Source: Microbulbifer sp. TB1203
Lineage (GTDB): Bacteria > Pseudomonadota > Gammaproteobacteria > Pseudomonadales > Cellvibrionaceae
DNA: 64,000 nt
NCBI RefSeq assembly: GCF_030997045.1
Contig: NZ_CP116899.1
Span: 4,178,001-4,242,000 of the forward strand
Reading direction: 5' to 3'
Notes under the pieces: generated by a model
Databases searched by the model: none
What the model saw: only the letters and a program-made list of their open reading frames with translations
What the model was told of the DNA's origin: nothing
Translations under genes and position numbers: made by a program
Shown here: in pieces, positions 8,343 to 16,921 of the stretch
Layout: the number at the start of each line of letters is the position of its first letter
Numbering within the stretch: position 1 is the first letter of the stretch

Positions 8343-10205
8343 ATGGCAAGAGCCATAGCTGTGCAGTTTGTTTTCTGGTGTTCGTTCGCTGTGGGGAGTA
8401 TCGCCAACGCTGATGTATACGGACCCAGCACATCGACATCCGGCTCCTATACGATTTCTTGGGATGCTATTGACGAGACACCTGGGCGTCGAGAGCTAAT
8501 AAATTACGAAATTGCAGAAACTGTAGGAACAAATACCGAAAAATATTATACGGTCTCTACCAGCAAATCATTTAGTAAAAGTAGTAATGAGAATTATGGA
8601 TATACAGTAACAGCGGCCATTAGCAATATTAATCCTGTTACTGGCGACGATACTGTTTCTTATTCTACGTTAGGTTCAAAGACGGTCTCTGTCAAAAAGC
8701 CCCCTACGGCAAGTGCCAGCTTTAGTCCCACAACGATCAGCGAAGGTGGGAGCTCCACCTATTCCTGGAGTTCTGTCAACGCAACTGGTTGTTCGGCTAC
8801 CGGAATCTCCGGAGTAAGCGGCAAGTCTGGAATTAAGATCTACAACGCTTCCAATACTATGAGCAGCAACCAGACGGCTACCGTAAAGTTAACCTGTTCG
8901 GGCGCTGGCGGATCTGTGTCTGTATCCAAGCTGCTTGCTATCAACTTTGTAAATGATGTACCAACTATATCTGCGATCGGCGACAAGACGATCAGTGAAG
9001 ATGCCAATACAGGGAATATCCCCTTTACAGTTGGCGATGAGGAAACCTCTGCCGGCTCGCTCTCTTTAAGTGGTTCTTCAAGCAATACCGCCCTTGTGCC
9101 AAACGGCAATATCGTCTTTGGTGGGAGCGGCGCAAACCGGACGGTTAAAGTAACCCCATTGGCCAACAAGAGCGGCAGCACCACTATCACGGTTACGGTA
9201 TCCGACGGTGGGAAATCGAGAAGCACGACGTTCAAAGTGACGATCAACTCAGTCAACGATACGCCAACCATATCGTCTATCGCCAGCAAGACAATCAATG
9301 AAGACACCAGTACCGGTAATATCGCCTTTACGGTGGGAGATGTAGAGACCTCCGCCGGGTCACTGGCGGTAAGCGGATCATCGAGCAATGCCGCCTTGGT
9401 GCCCAATGGCAATATCGTCTTTAGCGGTAGTGGCGCCAGCCGCACGGTAAACGTCACGCCCGCGGCCAATAAGAGTGGGAATGCCACCATCACCGTGACC
9501 GTCTCCGATGGTGCGAAGTCAGCGACTGAGGCATTTACCGTTACCGTCAATGCGGTGAATGACGCGCCAACCATTTCCGCCATTGCCGATACCACCATCG
9601 GGGAAGCGAAAACCTCCGCCAGCCTGCCGTTCACGGTCGGCGATATCGATACGGCGGCGACCTCCCTGACCTTGTCGGCAAGCTCCAGCAATACACAGTT
9701 GATTCCGGTTGGCAATATTGTCTTTGGCGGTTCCGGCACCAGCAGAACCGTCAAAGTCACTGCCAAGGCCGGTGCCACTGGAACAGCCAGGGTTACCGTT
9801 TCTGTGTTCGACGGACAGGCGTCCAGGTCCAAAAATTTTACTGTGGATGTGTTGGGGACGCCCAGGAATATCGTTGTGCCAACTACTGACGACGATGGTA
9901 CTTACCAAATTTCCTGGGACGCGGTGACCGGCGCCACCTACTACAAGATCCGGGAGAGGTTCAACGGCAATGCCTGGGGCAGCTATGTCTCCACCGGTTC
10001 AAGCAGCGCTAGGTCAGTGAACGATAACCTGAACGGGAAATATCGATACCGCATCGTCGCCTGTAATGCCAATGGTTGCGGCGCAGAAGGCGTCTCTTCT
10101 CCTGTTGTGGTGGATTCGTCGCCCGGCACCAGCGTTATCTATATTCATACGGATTTGCTGGGGTCTCCTGTGGCGGAGTCGGATGAGTTAGGGGAGATTC
10201 ACTAA
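8343..10205 (+). CDS. secreted Ig/FN3-type repeat protein ending in an RHS segment
   Basis: 620 residues from the ATG at 8343, preceded by AGGTGGGG. A signal peptide (about residues 1-22, ending ANA) is followed by a fibronectin-III-like domain, an Ig-like stretch and three near-identical repeats of about 100 residues. The repeats start at VNDVPTISAIGDKT, VNDTPTISSIASKT and VNDAPTISAIADTT (DNA near 8949, 9250, 9553); a second FN3-like domain follows. The repeats resemble cadherin-like/VCBS adhesion modules. The extreme C-terminus reads YIHTDLLGSPVAESD, the hallmark of RHS core proteins, and stops there. It overlaps the next RHS gene by one base (TAATG), so the two are translationally coupled. 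Likely surface or secreted partner of the RHS toxin; exact role unknown. Confidence 0.85.
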   Translation: MARAIAVQFVFWCSFAVGSIANADVYGPSTSTSGSYTISWDAIDETPGRRELINYEIAETVGTNTEKYYTVSTSKSFSKSSNENYGYTVTAAISNINPVTGDDTVSYSTLGSKTVSVKKPPTASASFSPTTISEGGSSTYSWSSVNATGCSATGISGVSGKSGIKIYNASNTMSSNQTATVKLTCSGAGGSVSVSKLLAINFVNDVPTISAIGDKTISEDANTGNIPFTVGDEETSAGSLSLSGSSSNTALVPNGNIVFGGSGANRTVKVTPLANKSGSTTITVTVSDGGKSRSTTFKVTINSVNDTPTISSIASKTINEDTSTGNIAFTVGDVETSAGSLAVSGSSSNAALVPNGNIVFSGSGASRTVNVTPAANKSGNATITVTVSDGAKSATEAFTVTVNAVNDAPTISAIADTTIGEAKTSASLPFTVGDIDTAATSLTLSASSSNTQLIPVGNIVFGGSGTSRTVKVTAKAGATGTARVTVSVFDGQASRSKNFTVDVLGTPRNIVVPTTDDDGTYQISWDAVTGATYYKIRERFNGNAWGSYVSTGSSSARSVNDNLNGKYRYRIVACNANGCGAEGVSSPVVVDSSPGTSVIYIHTDLLGSPVAESDELGEIH

Positions 10206-13200
10206 TGAATATGAGCCTGGCTAAGTATTCTGTAGCAGGTGTTCTTGTATTGCTGCTAGCGGGATTATTCATAACACCCGCGTATGCCATTTCGAGTCTT
10301 TCAGATAGTTCCTTCTATCATGAAGTTAAGGAAAGAATTAAGGTTCAACAGGATCTGGAGGCGTTGGATCAGAATCTTGCCGGAGAATCCATTGATTACT
10401 TTACCGGCAATGTTTCATTCTCGGTTACTGATGTTTCTATTCCCGGTAACTTCGAAATTCCAGTTCAGATCACGAGAACACTTAGCAGAAGCAAGGAAGT
10501 ATTTGCCCAATTCGGGGATTGGGAACTCAATATTCCCAGAATTACAGGCAAATATAACCAGGTGGCCCATATGGACTGCCAAACGGTGGTGCCGCCTTCA
10601 GTTCCTGCGGAGCTGGGTCCAGGATCTTTCACATGGGGTACCTATCATAAGGGTTTGACCCTTCACGATGGGAATGGCTATTCCGGCCGCTTGATTCCGA
10701 TTAGTGCTGTTGAAAGCCCTCCGTTTACCTTGCCGACTGGGTACACCTACTACACCAAGGATCACTGGGTGGTCAAATGTGTAGGCGCTGATTTTGAAGC
10801 GCTTTCGCCCAATGGCGTGAAGTACACTTTTAGTAGTCGCGATAGCGCCGGCACGCCACAGGTATGTCAGAACAATGATGATAAATGCATAACCACTCGT
10901 ATCGTGGCTGACCGTGTAATCAAGATAGAAGACAGGTTTGGCAACCATGTTGATTATTTATACGATGCAAACAACAGGCTGTACAGAATCTCTGCGTCGG
11001 ACGGCCGAACGATCAATCTCTATTACAATGGATCTGAAACTAGAATAGATAGAGTTGCAGCGAATGGCCGATCTTGGCAATACGATTACCGGACAACTTC
11101 AACCTTCTCACCGCTTTTAACTTCAGTTACCAGACCGGACGGGAGTGCCTGGGAGTATCGCATTTACGATGAAGGTTGCAAGGGTCCTTGCGGAAGTAAT
11201 GCGGATTATCCAGCCTTCAGTTATCGCAGGATTCCAGAAGCAAGCAACTACGATAGCGGCACCTCACCTGCTTCCTATTTCTTCTCGATTACCCATCCGG
11301 AAGGTGCGAAAGTTGAATATGAGTTCCGTGATATTTTCCTGCATAGATTCGGACAAGATCTACGGAGGCATTGTATTCCCGGTTTCTGTACCCAACCGGC
11401 AAACCGCCGCTGCAGCGTTATCCAATGCAAGGGGCGCACTGTCAGCATCGCATTGCTAAACAAGAAGCTCTATTATAAGAACGGAGATTTTTATGAGTGG
11501 AGCTACAGCTATAGTGATTCTGAGAAGCTGGCACCAATCTACCATGAAGATGGTGGCCCGATTTCCGATGCTGCGAAGCGTCAGATAACAACAATCATTG
11601 GGCCGGAAGGCATTACCGAAATCATCTTCAACCGCATGTACGATTGGAATGAAGGTGCTGAACTTTGGCGGGTCTACAAGGATAAAGACGGCACGGAACT
11701 TTCGAGAATCGTAAAAAACTGGGAGAAGGGCGATTACTACGGCGACCTGTTGGTGCTGGAGTGGCTGCAGAACAACTCGCGACACATGAATATCCTGCGC
11801 GAAGCCTACTTTGCCAAGTTAGTGCTGGAGGCCAGCAAGGTCGAGAACAGTTCCTACTACAAGAAGTTCTCCAACTTCAATACCTACCAAGTTCCGGAGA
11901 AAATCTATGAATACAATGATTTCTCCAGCAAAACCAAATACACCAAACAGCTCTACCAGCACGATACCACCCACTGGCTGCTGAACCTGCCCACCAAAAC
12001 CCAGATCAGCGCCACGGACAGCGGCTATACCACGGTCAAGGAAACCACCTACCATACCTCTGGTGGCAGTTACAAATCTCTGCCCCACGAGGAGAAGGCC
12101 TACGGCGACTGGGTCAGGCGCACCGCCAGTTACCACACGGACGGGAATCCCAAGCGTATCGAGTACAACGCCCGGCTGACCCGCGCCGACGGCACGGCAT
12201 CCACCCAGTACCGCTATTCCGAGCTGAGCAACTTCAAGCGCGGCAGGCCCCAGCGGATCACCTACCCGGCGCGCTACAGCGATACCGCCACCGTGACCGA
12301 AAGCCAAGTGGTGGACAACAACGGCTGGATCACCAGTATCACCGACCTCAACGGCAATATCTCGGGCTACACCTATGATGCCGTGGGCCGTCTGGAGAGC
12401 GTGGACCTGCCCGGCAGCTGGCTGGACACCTACTTCCATTGGACCACCGACGGCAGCGGCCTCAAGGTACGCAGCGCCCAGCGCTGCGCCTTGCTGAGCG
12501 ACAAGTCCGGCTGCAGTGGTACCCCCGCCTATACCGAGAGCGCCACCTACGACTACATGCTGCGCCCGGTCCTCACCGAGAAGACCGACGTGGCCAGCGG
12601 CGAAAGTCGCTACCAGAATCGCGCGTTCAACTCGGAAAACAAGACCACCTTCGCCTCCTACTGGTCCGACACCGCCACGGCAACCGCCGGCATCACCTCG
12701 GTCTACGACGGCCTGGGCCGTCTGCGCCAGCGCAGCCAGACCGGCGGCGGCAGCGAAGCCATCGACTACCTCTCCGGCAATCGCATCCGGGTCACCAACA
12801 CCCGCGGCTTCGCCACCACCACCACCTACCAAGCCTACGGCAGCCCCGCGTACGACACGGCCCTGGCGATCGACTCCCCGGAGGGTGTCACCACCACTCA
12901 CACCGTCAACCTGTTCGGCGACCTCACCGCCATCACCCAGACCGGCCCCGGCAAGAGCGGCCAGGGCACCGTCAGCCAGACCGAATACCGCGCCTACGAC
13001 GGCAATCACCAACTGTGCAAGATCGTGCGCAATGACGTGGGCCAGACCGCCTTCCAGCACTCTCTCCTCGGCGAACTCCAGTGGACCGCCGAAGGCGTCT
13101 CCGGCGGCACCCCTACCGACTGCACCAGCACCGCCTCCAGTGCCGAGAAAATCCTCGTCCGCTACGACAACCTCGGCGGCGCCCGGCAGGTCAACTACCC

Positions 13201-14878
13201 GGACACCAGCCCGGACGTAACCTACACCCGCGACCCCCAGGGCAACCTCAAAACCCTCACCGCCGGCGACGTGGTGCAAAGTTACAACTACAACAACCTG
13301 CATCTGCTGGAGGACGAAGCCCTCAGCGTAGACGGCCTCTCCTTCACCCTGGACTACGTCTACAACAACCGGGGCCACCTCCGCAGCCTCATCTACCCGG
13401 ACAGCCTGCGCGTGGACTACGCCCCCAACGGCTTCGGCGAACCCACCCAGGCCAACAACGGTCGCCAGCCCTACGCAAGCGACGTCAACTACTACCCCAA
13501 CGGCACTATGGACAGCTTCGCTTTCGGCAATGGCATAGTGCACAAAACCACTCTCAACAACCGCCAGCTGCCGAGCAGCATCCGGGAACACTCCCCCAGC
13601 GCCACCGCCGTCCACCTGGGCTACCAGTACGACAACCAGGCCAATATCACCAAGCTCACCGACTACCAGAACAACAGCCACAGCCTCACCAGCCTAAGCT
13701 ACGACGGCCTCGACCGCCTCACCGGCACCACCGGCAACAACGGCATCGGCAGCAGCACCCTAAACTACGACGGCCTCGGCAACATCACCGGCTACAGCAA
13801 CACCAGCAATGCCAATCCCAGCAGCCTCGACTATCAATACAACACTACTACCAACCGTCTCACCGATGTCACCGGCAGCAAAGCCTACAACTTCCAATAC
13901 GACACCCGAGGCAACGTCACCCACAACGGCAACCGCGGCTTCACCTTCAACCGCGCCAACCAGCTCACCGACTCCGAGGGCAACAGCTACCGCTACGACG
14001 GCCACAACCGCCGGGTCAAAGCCCGGGACAGTAAGGGCACCACCTATACCCTGTACAGCCGATCTGGCAAACTGCTTTACCGGGAATCGGCACAACAAGC
14101 GGTGGCCTACATCTACCTCGGGAACAAGCTGATCGCCAAAGACGGCATCCAGCCCGCCAGCCAGAACAGCCGGCAGCACTACAAGCCGTTTGGAGAGACG
14201 ATAGAAGCGCCCAAGGACGAAGTGGGCTACACCGGGCACAAGTACGACAAGGACCTGGGGCTCAACTACATGCAGGCCAGGTACTATGATCCGGCGATTG
14301 GGCGGTTTTACTCGAATGATCCGGTGGGGTATACGTTATCTAATCCGGTAATGAGTTTTAACCGATATTTATACGTCAACAACAATCCCTACAAGTACAC
14401 CGATCCAACAGGGATGTGCGGTACCGGGCTTTGCGTCGGCGGTGCACTGTTGCTTCGGCAAGCAATCGTTTACGGAGCTAAACAGTACGCAAAGAAGGCA
14501 GCTATGAATACTGCGAGTGCGACCGTAGCTGGCACCGCCGCTGTTGCGGCTAATGAAATGCTCAATGAATCATCAGGAGATGATGGCTCTGAAAACCCAG
14601 TCGATAAGGTGTTAGAAGGAGCCTCGCCTGGCGAAAAGACAAAGGGGCGAACAACGAATTGGGATAAGCCCGGTGGCATTGATCAAGCAAATGGAGACTT
14701 TGATTCATTAGTTCCGGAAGGCGCTAAAGAAATTACGGACTCTAAAGGTGGAAAGGGACGGACAGGAGAAACTGCGGATGGAAAAAAAGTGAACGTCCGG
14801 CCTAATAGCTCTGATGGCAGGCCGACTGTTGAGATACAGGATGGCAAAAATAAAATAAAAGTTAGATATAATGATTGA
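10205..14878 (+). CDS. secreted RHS/YD-repeat polymorphic toxin
   Basis: 1557 residues. Signal peptide (1-28, ending AYA), an N-terminal beta-rich region with the FTGNVSFSVTDVSIPG type start, then many YD repeats (about residues 700-1340) and the RHS core end (RYYDPAIGRFYSNDPVGY, then DPTG near residue 1399). The variable tip, about 155 residues, has an Ala/Gly-rich hydrophobic stretch and a small terminal domain containing NVRPNSSDGRPTVEIQDG. This pattern I recall from the ends of other polymorphic toxins, but the family and activity are not established. The core is GC-rich whereas the tip is AT-richer, as expected for exchangeable toxin tips. The usual segment around HTDxLGSPVA between LIAK and HYKPFGE is absent from this core and instead ends the upstream protein. 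Confidence 0.9.
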   Translation: MNMSLAKYSVAGVLVLLLAGLFITPAYAISSLSDSSFYHEVKERIKVQQDLEALDQNLAGESIDYFTGNVSFSVTDVSIPGNFEIPVQITRTLSRSKEVFAQFGDWELNIPRITGKYNQVAHMDCQTVVPPSVPAELGPGSFTWGTYHKGLTLHDGNGYSGRLIPISAVESPPFTLPTGYTYYTKDHWVVKCVGADFEALSPNGVKYTFSSRDSAGTPQVCQNNDDKCITTRIVADRVIKIEDRFGNHVDYLYDANNRLYRISASDGRTINLYYNGSETRIDRVAANGRSWQYDYRTTSTFSPLLTSVTRPDGSAWEYRIYDEGCKGPCGSNADYPAFSYRRIPEASNYDSGTSPASYFFSITHPEGAKVEYEFRDIFLHRFGQDLRRHCIPGFCTQPANRRCSVIQCKGRTVSIALLNKKLYYKNGDFYEWSYSYSDSEKLAPIYHEDGGPISDAAKRQITTIIGPEGITEIIFNRMYDWNEGAELWRVYKDKDGTELSRIVKNWEKGDYYGDLLVLEWLQNNSRHMNILREAYFAKLVLEASKVENSSYYKKFSNFNTYQVPEKIYEYNDFSSKTKYTKQLYQHDTTHWLLNLPTKTQISATDSGYTTVKETTYHTSGGSYKSLPHEEKAYGDWVRRTASYHTDGNPKRIEYNARLTRADGTASTQYRYSELSNFKRGRPQRITYPARYSDTATVTESQVVDNNGWITSITDLNGNISGYTYDAVGRLESVDLPGSWLDTYFHWTTDGSGLKVRSAQRCALLSDKSGCSGTPAYTESATYDYMLRPVLTEKTDVASGESRYQNRAFNSENKTTFASYWSDTATATAGITSVYDGLGRLRQRSQTGGGSEAIDYLSGNRIRVTNTRGFATTTTYQAYGSPAYDTALAIDSPEGVTTTHTVNLFGDLTAITQTGPGKSGQGTVSQTEYRAYDGNHQLCKIVRNDVGQTAFQHSLLGELQWTAEGVSGGTPTDCTSTASSAEKILVRYDNLGGARQVNYPDTSPDVTYTRDPQGNLKTLTAGDVVQSYNYNNLHLLEDEALSVDGLSFTLDYVYNNRGHLRSLIYPDSLRVDYAPNGFGEPTQANNGRQPYASDVNYYPNGTMDSFAFGNGIVHKTTLNNRQLPSSIREHSPSATAVHLGYQYDNQANITKLTDYQNNSHSLTSLSYDGLDRLTGTTGNNGIGSSTLNYDGLGNITGYSNTSNANPSSLDYQYNTTTNRLTDVTGSKAYNFQYDTRGNVTHNGNRGFTFNRANQLTDSEGNSYRYDGHNRRVKARDSKGTTYTLYSRSGKLLYRESAQQAVAYIYLGNKLIAKDGIQPASQNSRQHYKPFGETIEAPKDEVGYTGHKYDKDLGLNYMQARYYDPAIGRFYSNDPVGYTLSNPVMSFNRYLYVNNNPYKYTDPTGMCGTGLCVGGALLLRQAIVYGAKQYAKKAAMNTASATVAGTAAVAANEMLNESSGDDGSENPVDKVLEGASPGEKTKGRTTNWDKPGGIDQANGDFDSLVPEGAKEITDSKGGKGRTGETADGKKVNVRPNSSDGRPTVEIQDGKNKIKVRYND

Positions 14879-15281
14879 TCGGAGGTATATGCTGGTGAAT
14901 AGAGATCAATATCAAACCTGGATTCCAGTCTCTAATCTAGCAGGTAAAGTCATTGTTGAGAGAATCGTAGATTCTGATGATGGCTTATCTATATTTATTA
15001 GAACTCTCGACAATGAAGAAAACAGATATCGTATATTGTTTGACCCTTATGTGGCCTATCGAAATATGGATGAAGGCTTTCGAACAAAAACTTTTTCAGA
15101 GGTTGGTGGATTTGATAGCAGTTTATATTTGATTGCCAATTCAAGTTGGCTTCAGTGGCTGCACGAAGAAAGCTTGGGCTATTATAAGGACAGGGATATA
15201 AAACACTATTTCATAGTAACTTCGGCTGACTGCTTGGATGTTTTATCTGAGTTTGAACCGAGCGTAGAAGTACAGCTTTAG
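14871..15281 (+). CDS. probable cognate immunity protein of the RHS toxin
   Basis: Up to 136 residues, overlapping the toxin gene by 8 bases. A GGAGG at 14881-14885 suggests that the true start may instead be ATG 14889 or GTG 14895 (better spacing), giving about 128-130 residues. The protein is acidic, lacks a signal peptide and membrane segments, and has Trp/Tyr-rich stretches (SSWLQWLHEESLGYYKD). I do not recognise the family. Position immediately after the toxin tip, overlap and low GC are the normal arrangement for immunity genes, so the role is inferred from context. If so, the toxin acts in the cytoplasm. Confidence 0.7.
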   Translation: MIDRRYMLVNRDQYQTWIPVSNLAGKVIVERIVDSDDGLSIFIRTLDNEENRYRILFDPYVAYRNMDEGFRTKTFSEVGGFDSSLYLIANSSWLQWLHEESLGYYKDRDIKHYFIVTSADCLDVLSEFEPSVEVQL

Positions 15282-15299
15282 CCAGTGTGAAAGCTGACA

Positions 15300-15353
15300 G
15301 GTCAAAGCCCTGGACAGCCAAGGCACCACCTATACCCGGTACAGCCAATTTGA
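15300..15353 (+). pseudogene. RHS core fragment
   Basis: About 50 bases closely match the RHS core near 14020-14070 and 17269-17320 (GTCAAAGCCCTGGACAGCCA and then CACCTATACC). The match stops at 15353. It looks like the scar of an earlier displaced RHS tip cassette following the first immunity gene. Confidence 0.75.
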
Positions 15354-15676
15354 TTGTTTGCGGATGAGTGAGTCTGCACAAGAGGGGAGATTGGCGCAGG
15401 CACGCGCGCTGACCGATCCTTTTGCACAAGAGGGGACTGTCTTAGGCGATTTGTGGTACGGATTGCGAAACCTTAACGGCGGTGTAACCCTTACCGCGGA
15501 TTTACCTTTGAATTTGTTTACAAAACAGAACAGGAAAAACAGAACAGGACACCCACTAATTGAAAGATGAAACAGGTATGGCTTCAAGGCGGTTACAAGG
15601 CTCAATGAATTCAGTCGCCAGACGATATTCTTCGGCAGGTAGAGAATAGCGGCGCCAAACGGTGTTTTGGAAATGT
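15354..15676. other. gap without a recognisable gene
   Basis: About 320 bases between the RHS scar and the terminator of the transposase. A 70-codon plus-strand frame (15358-15570) has no recognisable features. Two copies of GCACAAGAGGGGA occur near 15375 and 15424. ACAGGACACCCACT near 15544 is an inverted copy of the GGGTGTCCTG units found on the other side of the transposase (16810-16912), so this may be the left edge of that mobile unit. Confidence 0.4.
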
Positions 15677-15702
15677 GAAAAAACCTCGCAGCAAGCCTGC
15701 GA
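15677..15702 (-). terminator. rho-independent terminator of the REP-type transposase
   Basis: On the minus strand a 6-bp stem TCGCAG/CTGCGA with a short loop is followed by GG and TTTTTTC. It lies about 30 bases past the transposase stop codon. Confidence 0.6.
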
Positions 15703-15730
15703 TAGTGCTCTTTAAGAGGAAAACAAGAGG

Positions 15731-16720
15731 TCAGGAAGCGGTGGGTGGCGAGAAATAGCGCTCGCAGTCGCGGATGCCCTGCGCCCAGCGCTTGCCGAGC
15801 CGCTCGCAGGCACTGCGCATCGAATGCGCGGCGCCCACCAGGGATTTGAAGCGGCTCTCGAAGTTCCGGTTGAGATAGAGCCAGTGCTGAGGATCGATCT
15901 GCAGTCTGTCGAGAATCGGTGGCAGTCTTTCGTCGATGGCGCCGCGCTTGCCCTCGCGCAGAATGCGTCCGCTCCAGTCCACCAGTTCCAGATAGCCGTC
16001 CAGGGGCAGGGGAATGCCTTCAGGCATGGATTCGCGGGGGTTACCGGCAAAGGGGAACAGGTTTCGCGGCTGCCTGGCTTTCCGGGCAGCCTCGATACGC
16101 CGCTTGATGGAAGTATGGTCCGATGCCTCCGGCGTCTGTACCATCTTCGCGCGGATCGGATTTAAATCCACATAGGCCAGGCAGGCGGCCAGTGCCCGCT
16201 CGTCCAGTAGGGCTTGGGATTTGAACCTCCCTTCCCAAAAGCGGCCGGTGCACTGATCTTCCCGGTTGGCCTCGCGGGCGATGGATTCGTTCAGCATGCG
16301 CATAAACCAGCTGATATCCATCAGTCGCGCCCGCCATCCATCGGCGACTTCGGCAAGGCGGGCCAGCTCTGCGGAATCCAGGACTTCACCACGGATAAAG
16401 CGCTGCGAGAGCACAGAGCCCTTGCACAACTGGTGCCAGCGCTCCACCACCTCGCGCAGTTCCCAGCCAGCCGCTTGTGCCTCGTTGATATGCAGTACTA
16501 CATGGTAGTGATTGCTCATCACCGCATAGGCACAAACATCCAGCGCGAACACCTCGGCCAGTTCCAGCAATCGGTCCTCGATCCACTGGCGGCGGTGCTC
16601 AAAACACTGCCCGGTACGCTCGTCCCGCCCACACAGAAAGGCGCGACGCACGCAGCGGGAGACGCAGTGGTAGTAGGGGGTGTTATCAAGGGATACCAGG
16701 GCTTTGCGCGGAAGTCCCAT
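15731..16720 (-). CDS. REP-associated (HUH, Y1-type) transposase
   Basis: 329 residues. The N-terminal IS200-like domain shows YYHCVSRCVRRAFLCG and the HUH motif NHYHVVLH near residues 70-77; the candidate catalytic tyrosine lies in ACLAYVDLNPIRAKM. This is the pattern of REP-associated tyrosine transposases, which cut single-stranded palindromic DNA and are usually found as single copies next to or among REP sequences. The window carries dozens of palindromic repeats that could be its substrates. The gene sits inside the RHS locus, between the first immunity gene and the orphan RHS tip, flanked by copies of GGGTGTCCTG in opposite orientation. It appears intact. Confidence 0.88.
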   Translation of the reverse strand: MGLPRKALVSLDNTPYYHCVSRCVRRAFLCGRDERTGQCFEHRRQWIEDRLLELAEVFALDVCAYAVMSNHYHVVLHINEAQAAGWELREVVERWHQLCKGSVLSQRFIRGEVLDSAELARLAEVADGWRARLMDISWFMRMLNESIAREANREDQCTGRFWEGRFKSQALLDERALAACLAYVDLNPIRAKMVQTPEASDHTSIKRRIEAARKARQPRNLFPFAGNPRESMPEGIPLPLDGYLELVDWSGRILREGKRGAIDERLPPILDRLQIDPQHWLYLNRNFESRFKSLVGAAHSMRSACERLGKRWAQGIRDCERYFSPPTAS

Positions 16721-16809
16721 TTCTGGCTATCCATACAGTTGGATGAATAGACAGTATTTTACGGAGAAACGTATGCTTCTCAAGCGGGTTGGCGTAAGAT
16801 GCTTTTTGT

Positions 16810-16912
16810 TTGATGGGTGTCCTGAAATGACCTGTTTGATGGGTGTCCTGAAATGACCTAATGGGTGTCCTGAAATGACCTAAATGACCTGATGGGTGTC
16901 CTGAAATGACTA
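16810..16912. repeat. tandem repeat with core GATGGGTGTCCTGAAATGAC
   Basis: Four copies of a unit built on ATGGGTGTCCTGAAATGAC, at intervals of about 20-30 bases and with irregular spacers, lie upstream of the transposase gene and end at the truncated RHS fragment. An inverted relative (CAGGACACCC) lies near 15546 on the far side of the transposase. Spacing is too short and the copies are too few for a CRISPR array. It may be an end or target sequence of the mobile unit. Confidence 0.7.
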
Positions 16913-16921
16913 CTGAAATGA

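Noticed and set aside
11819..13681. 620-codon minus-strand open frame inside the RHS gene
   Set aside because: It is a by-product of GC-rich YD repeats on the other strand; composition is Val/Gly-rich and no ribosome site is seen.
15358..15570. 70-codon frame after the RHS scar considered as a small gene
   Set aside because: No ribosome site, no domain, and it lies in rearranged DNA.
16810..16912. Short regularly repeated units considered as a CRISPR array
   Set aside because: Only four units, spacers of a few bases, no cas genes.
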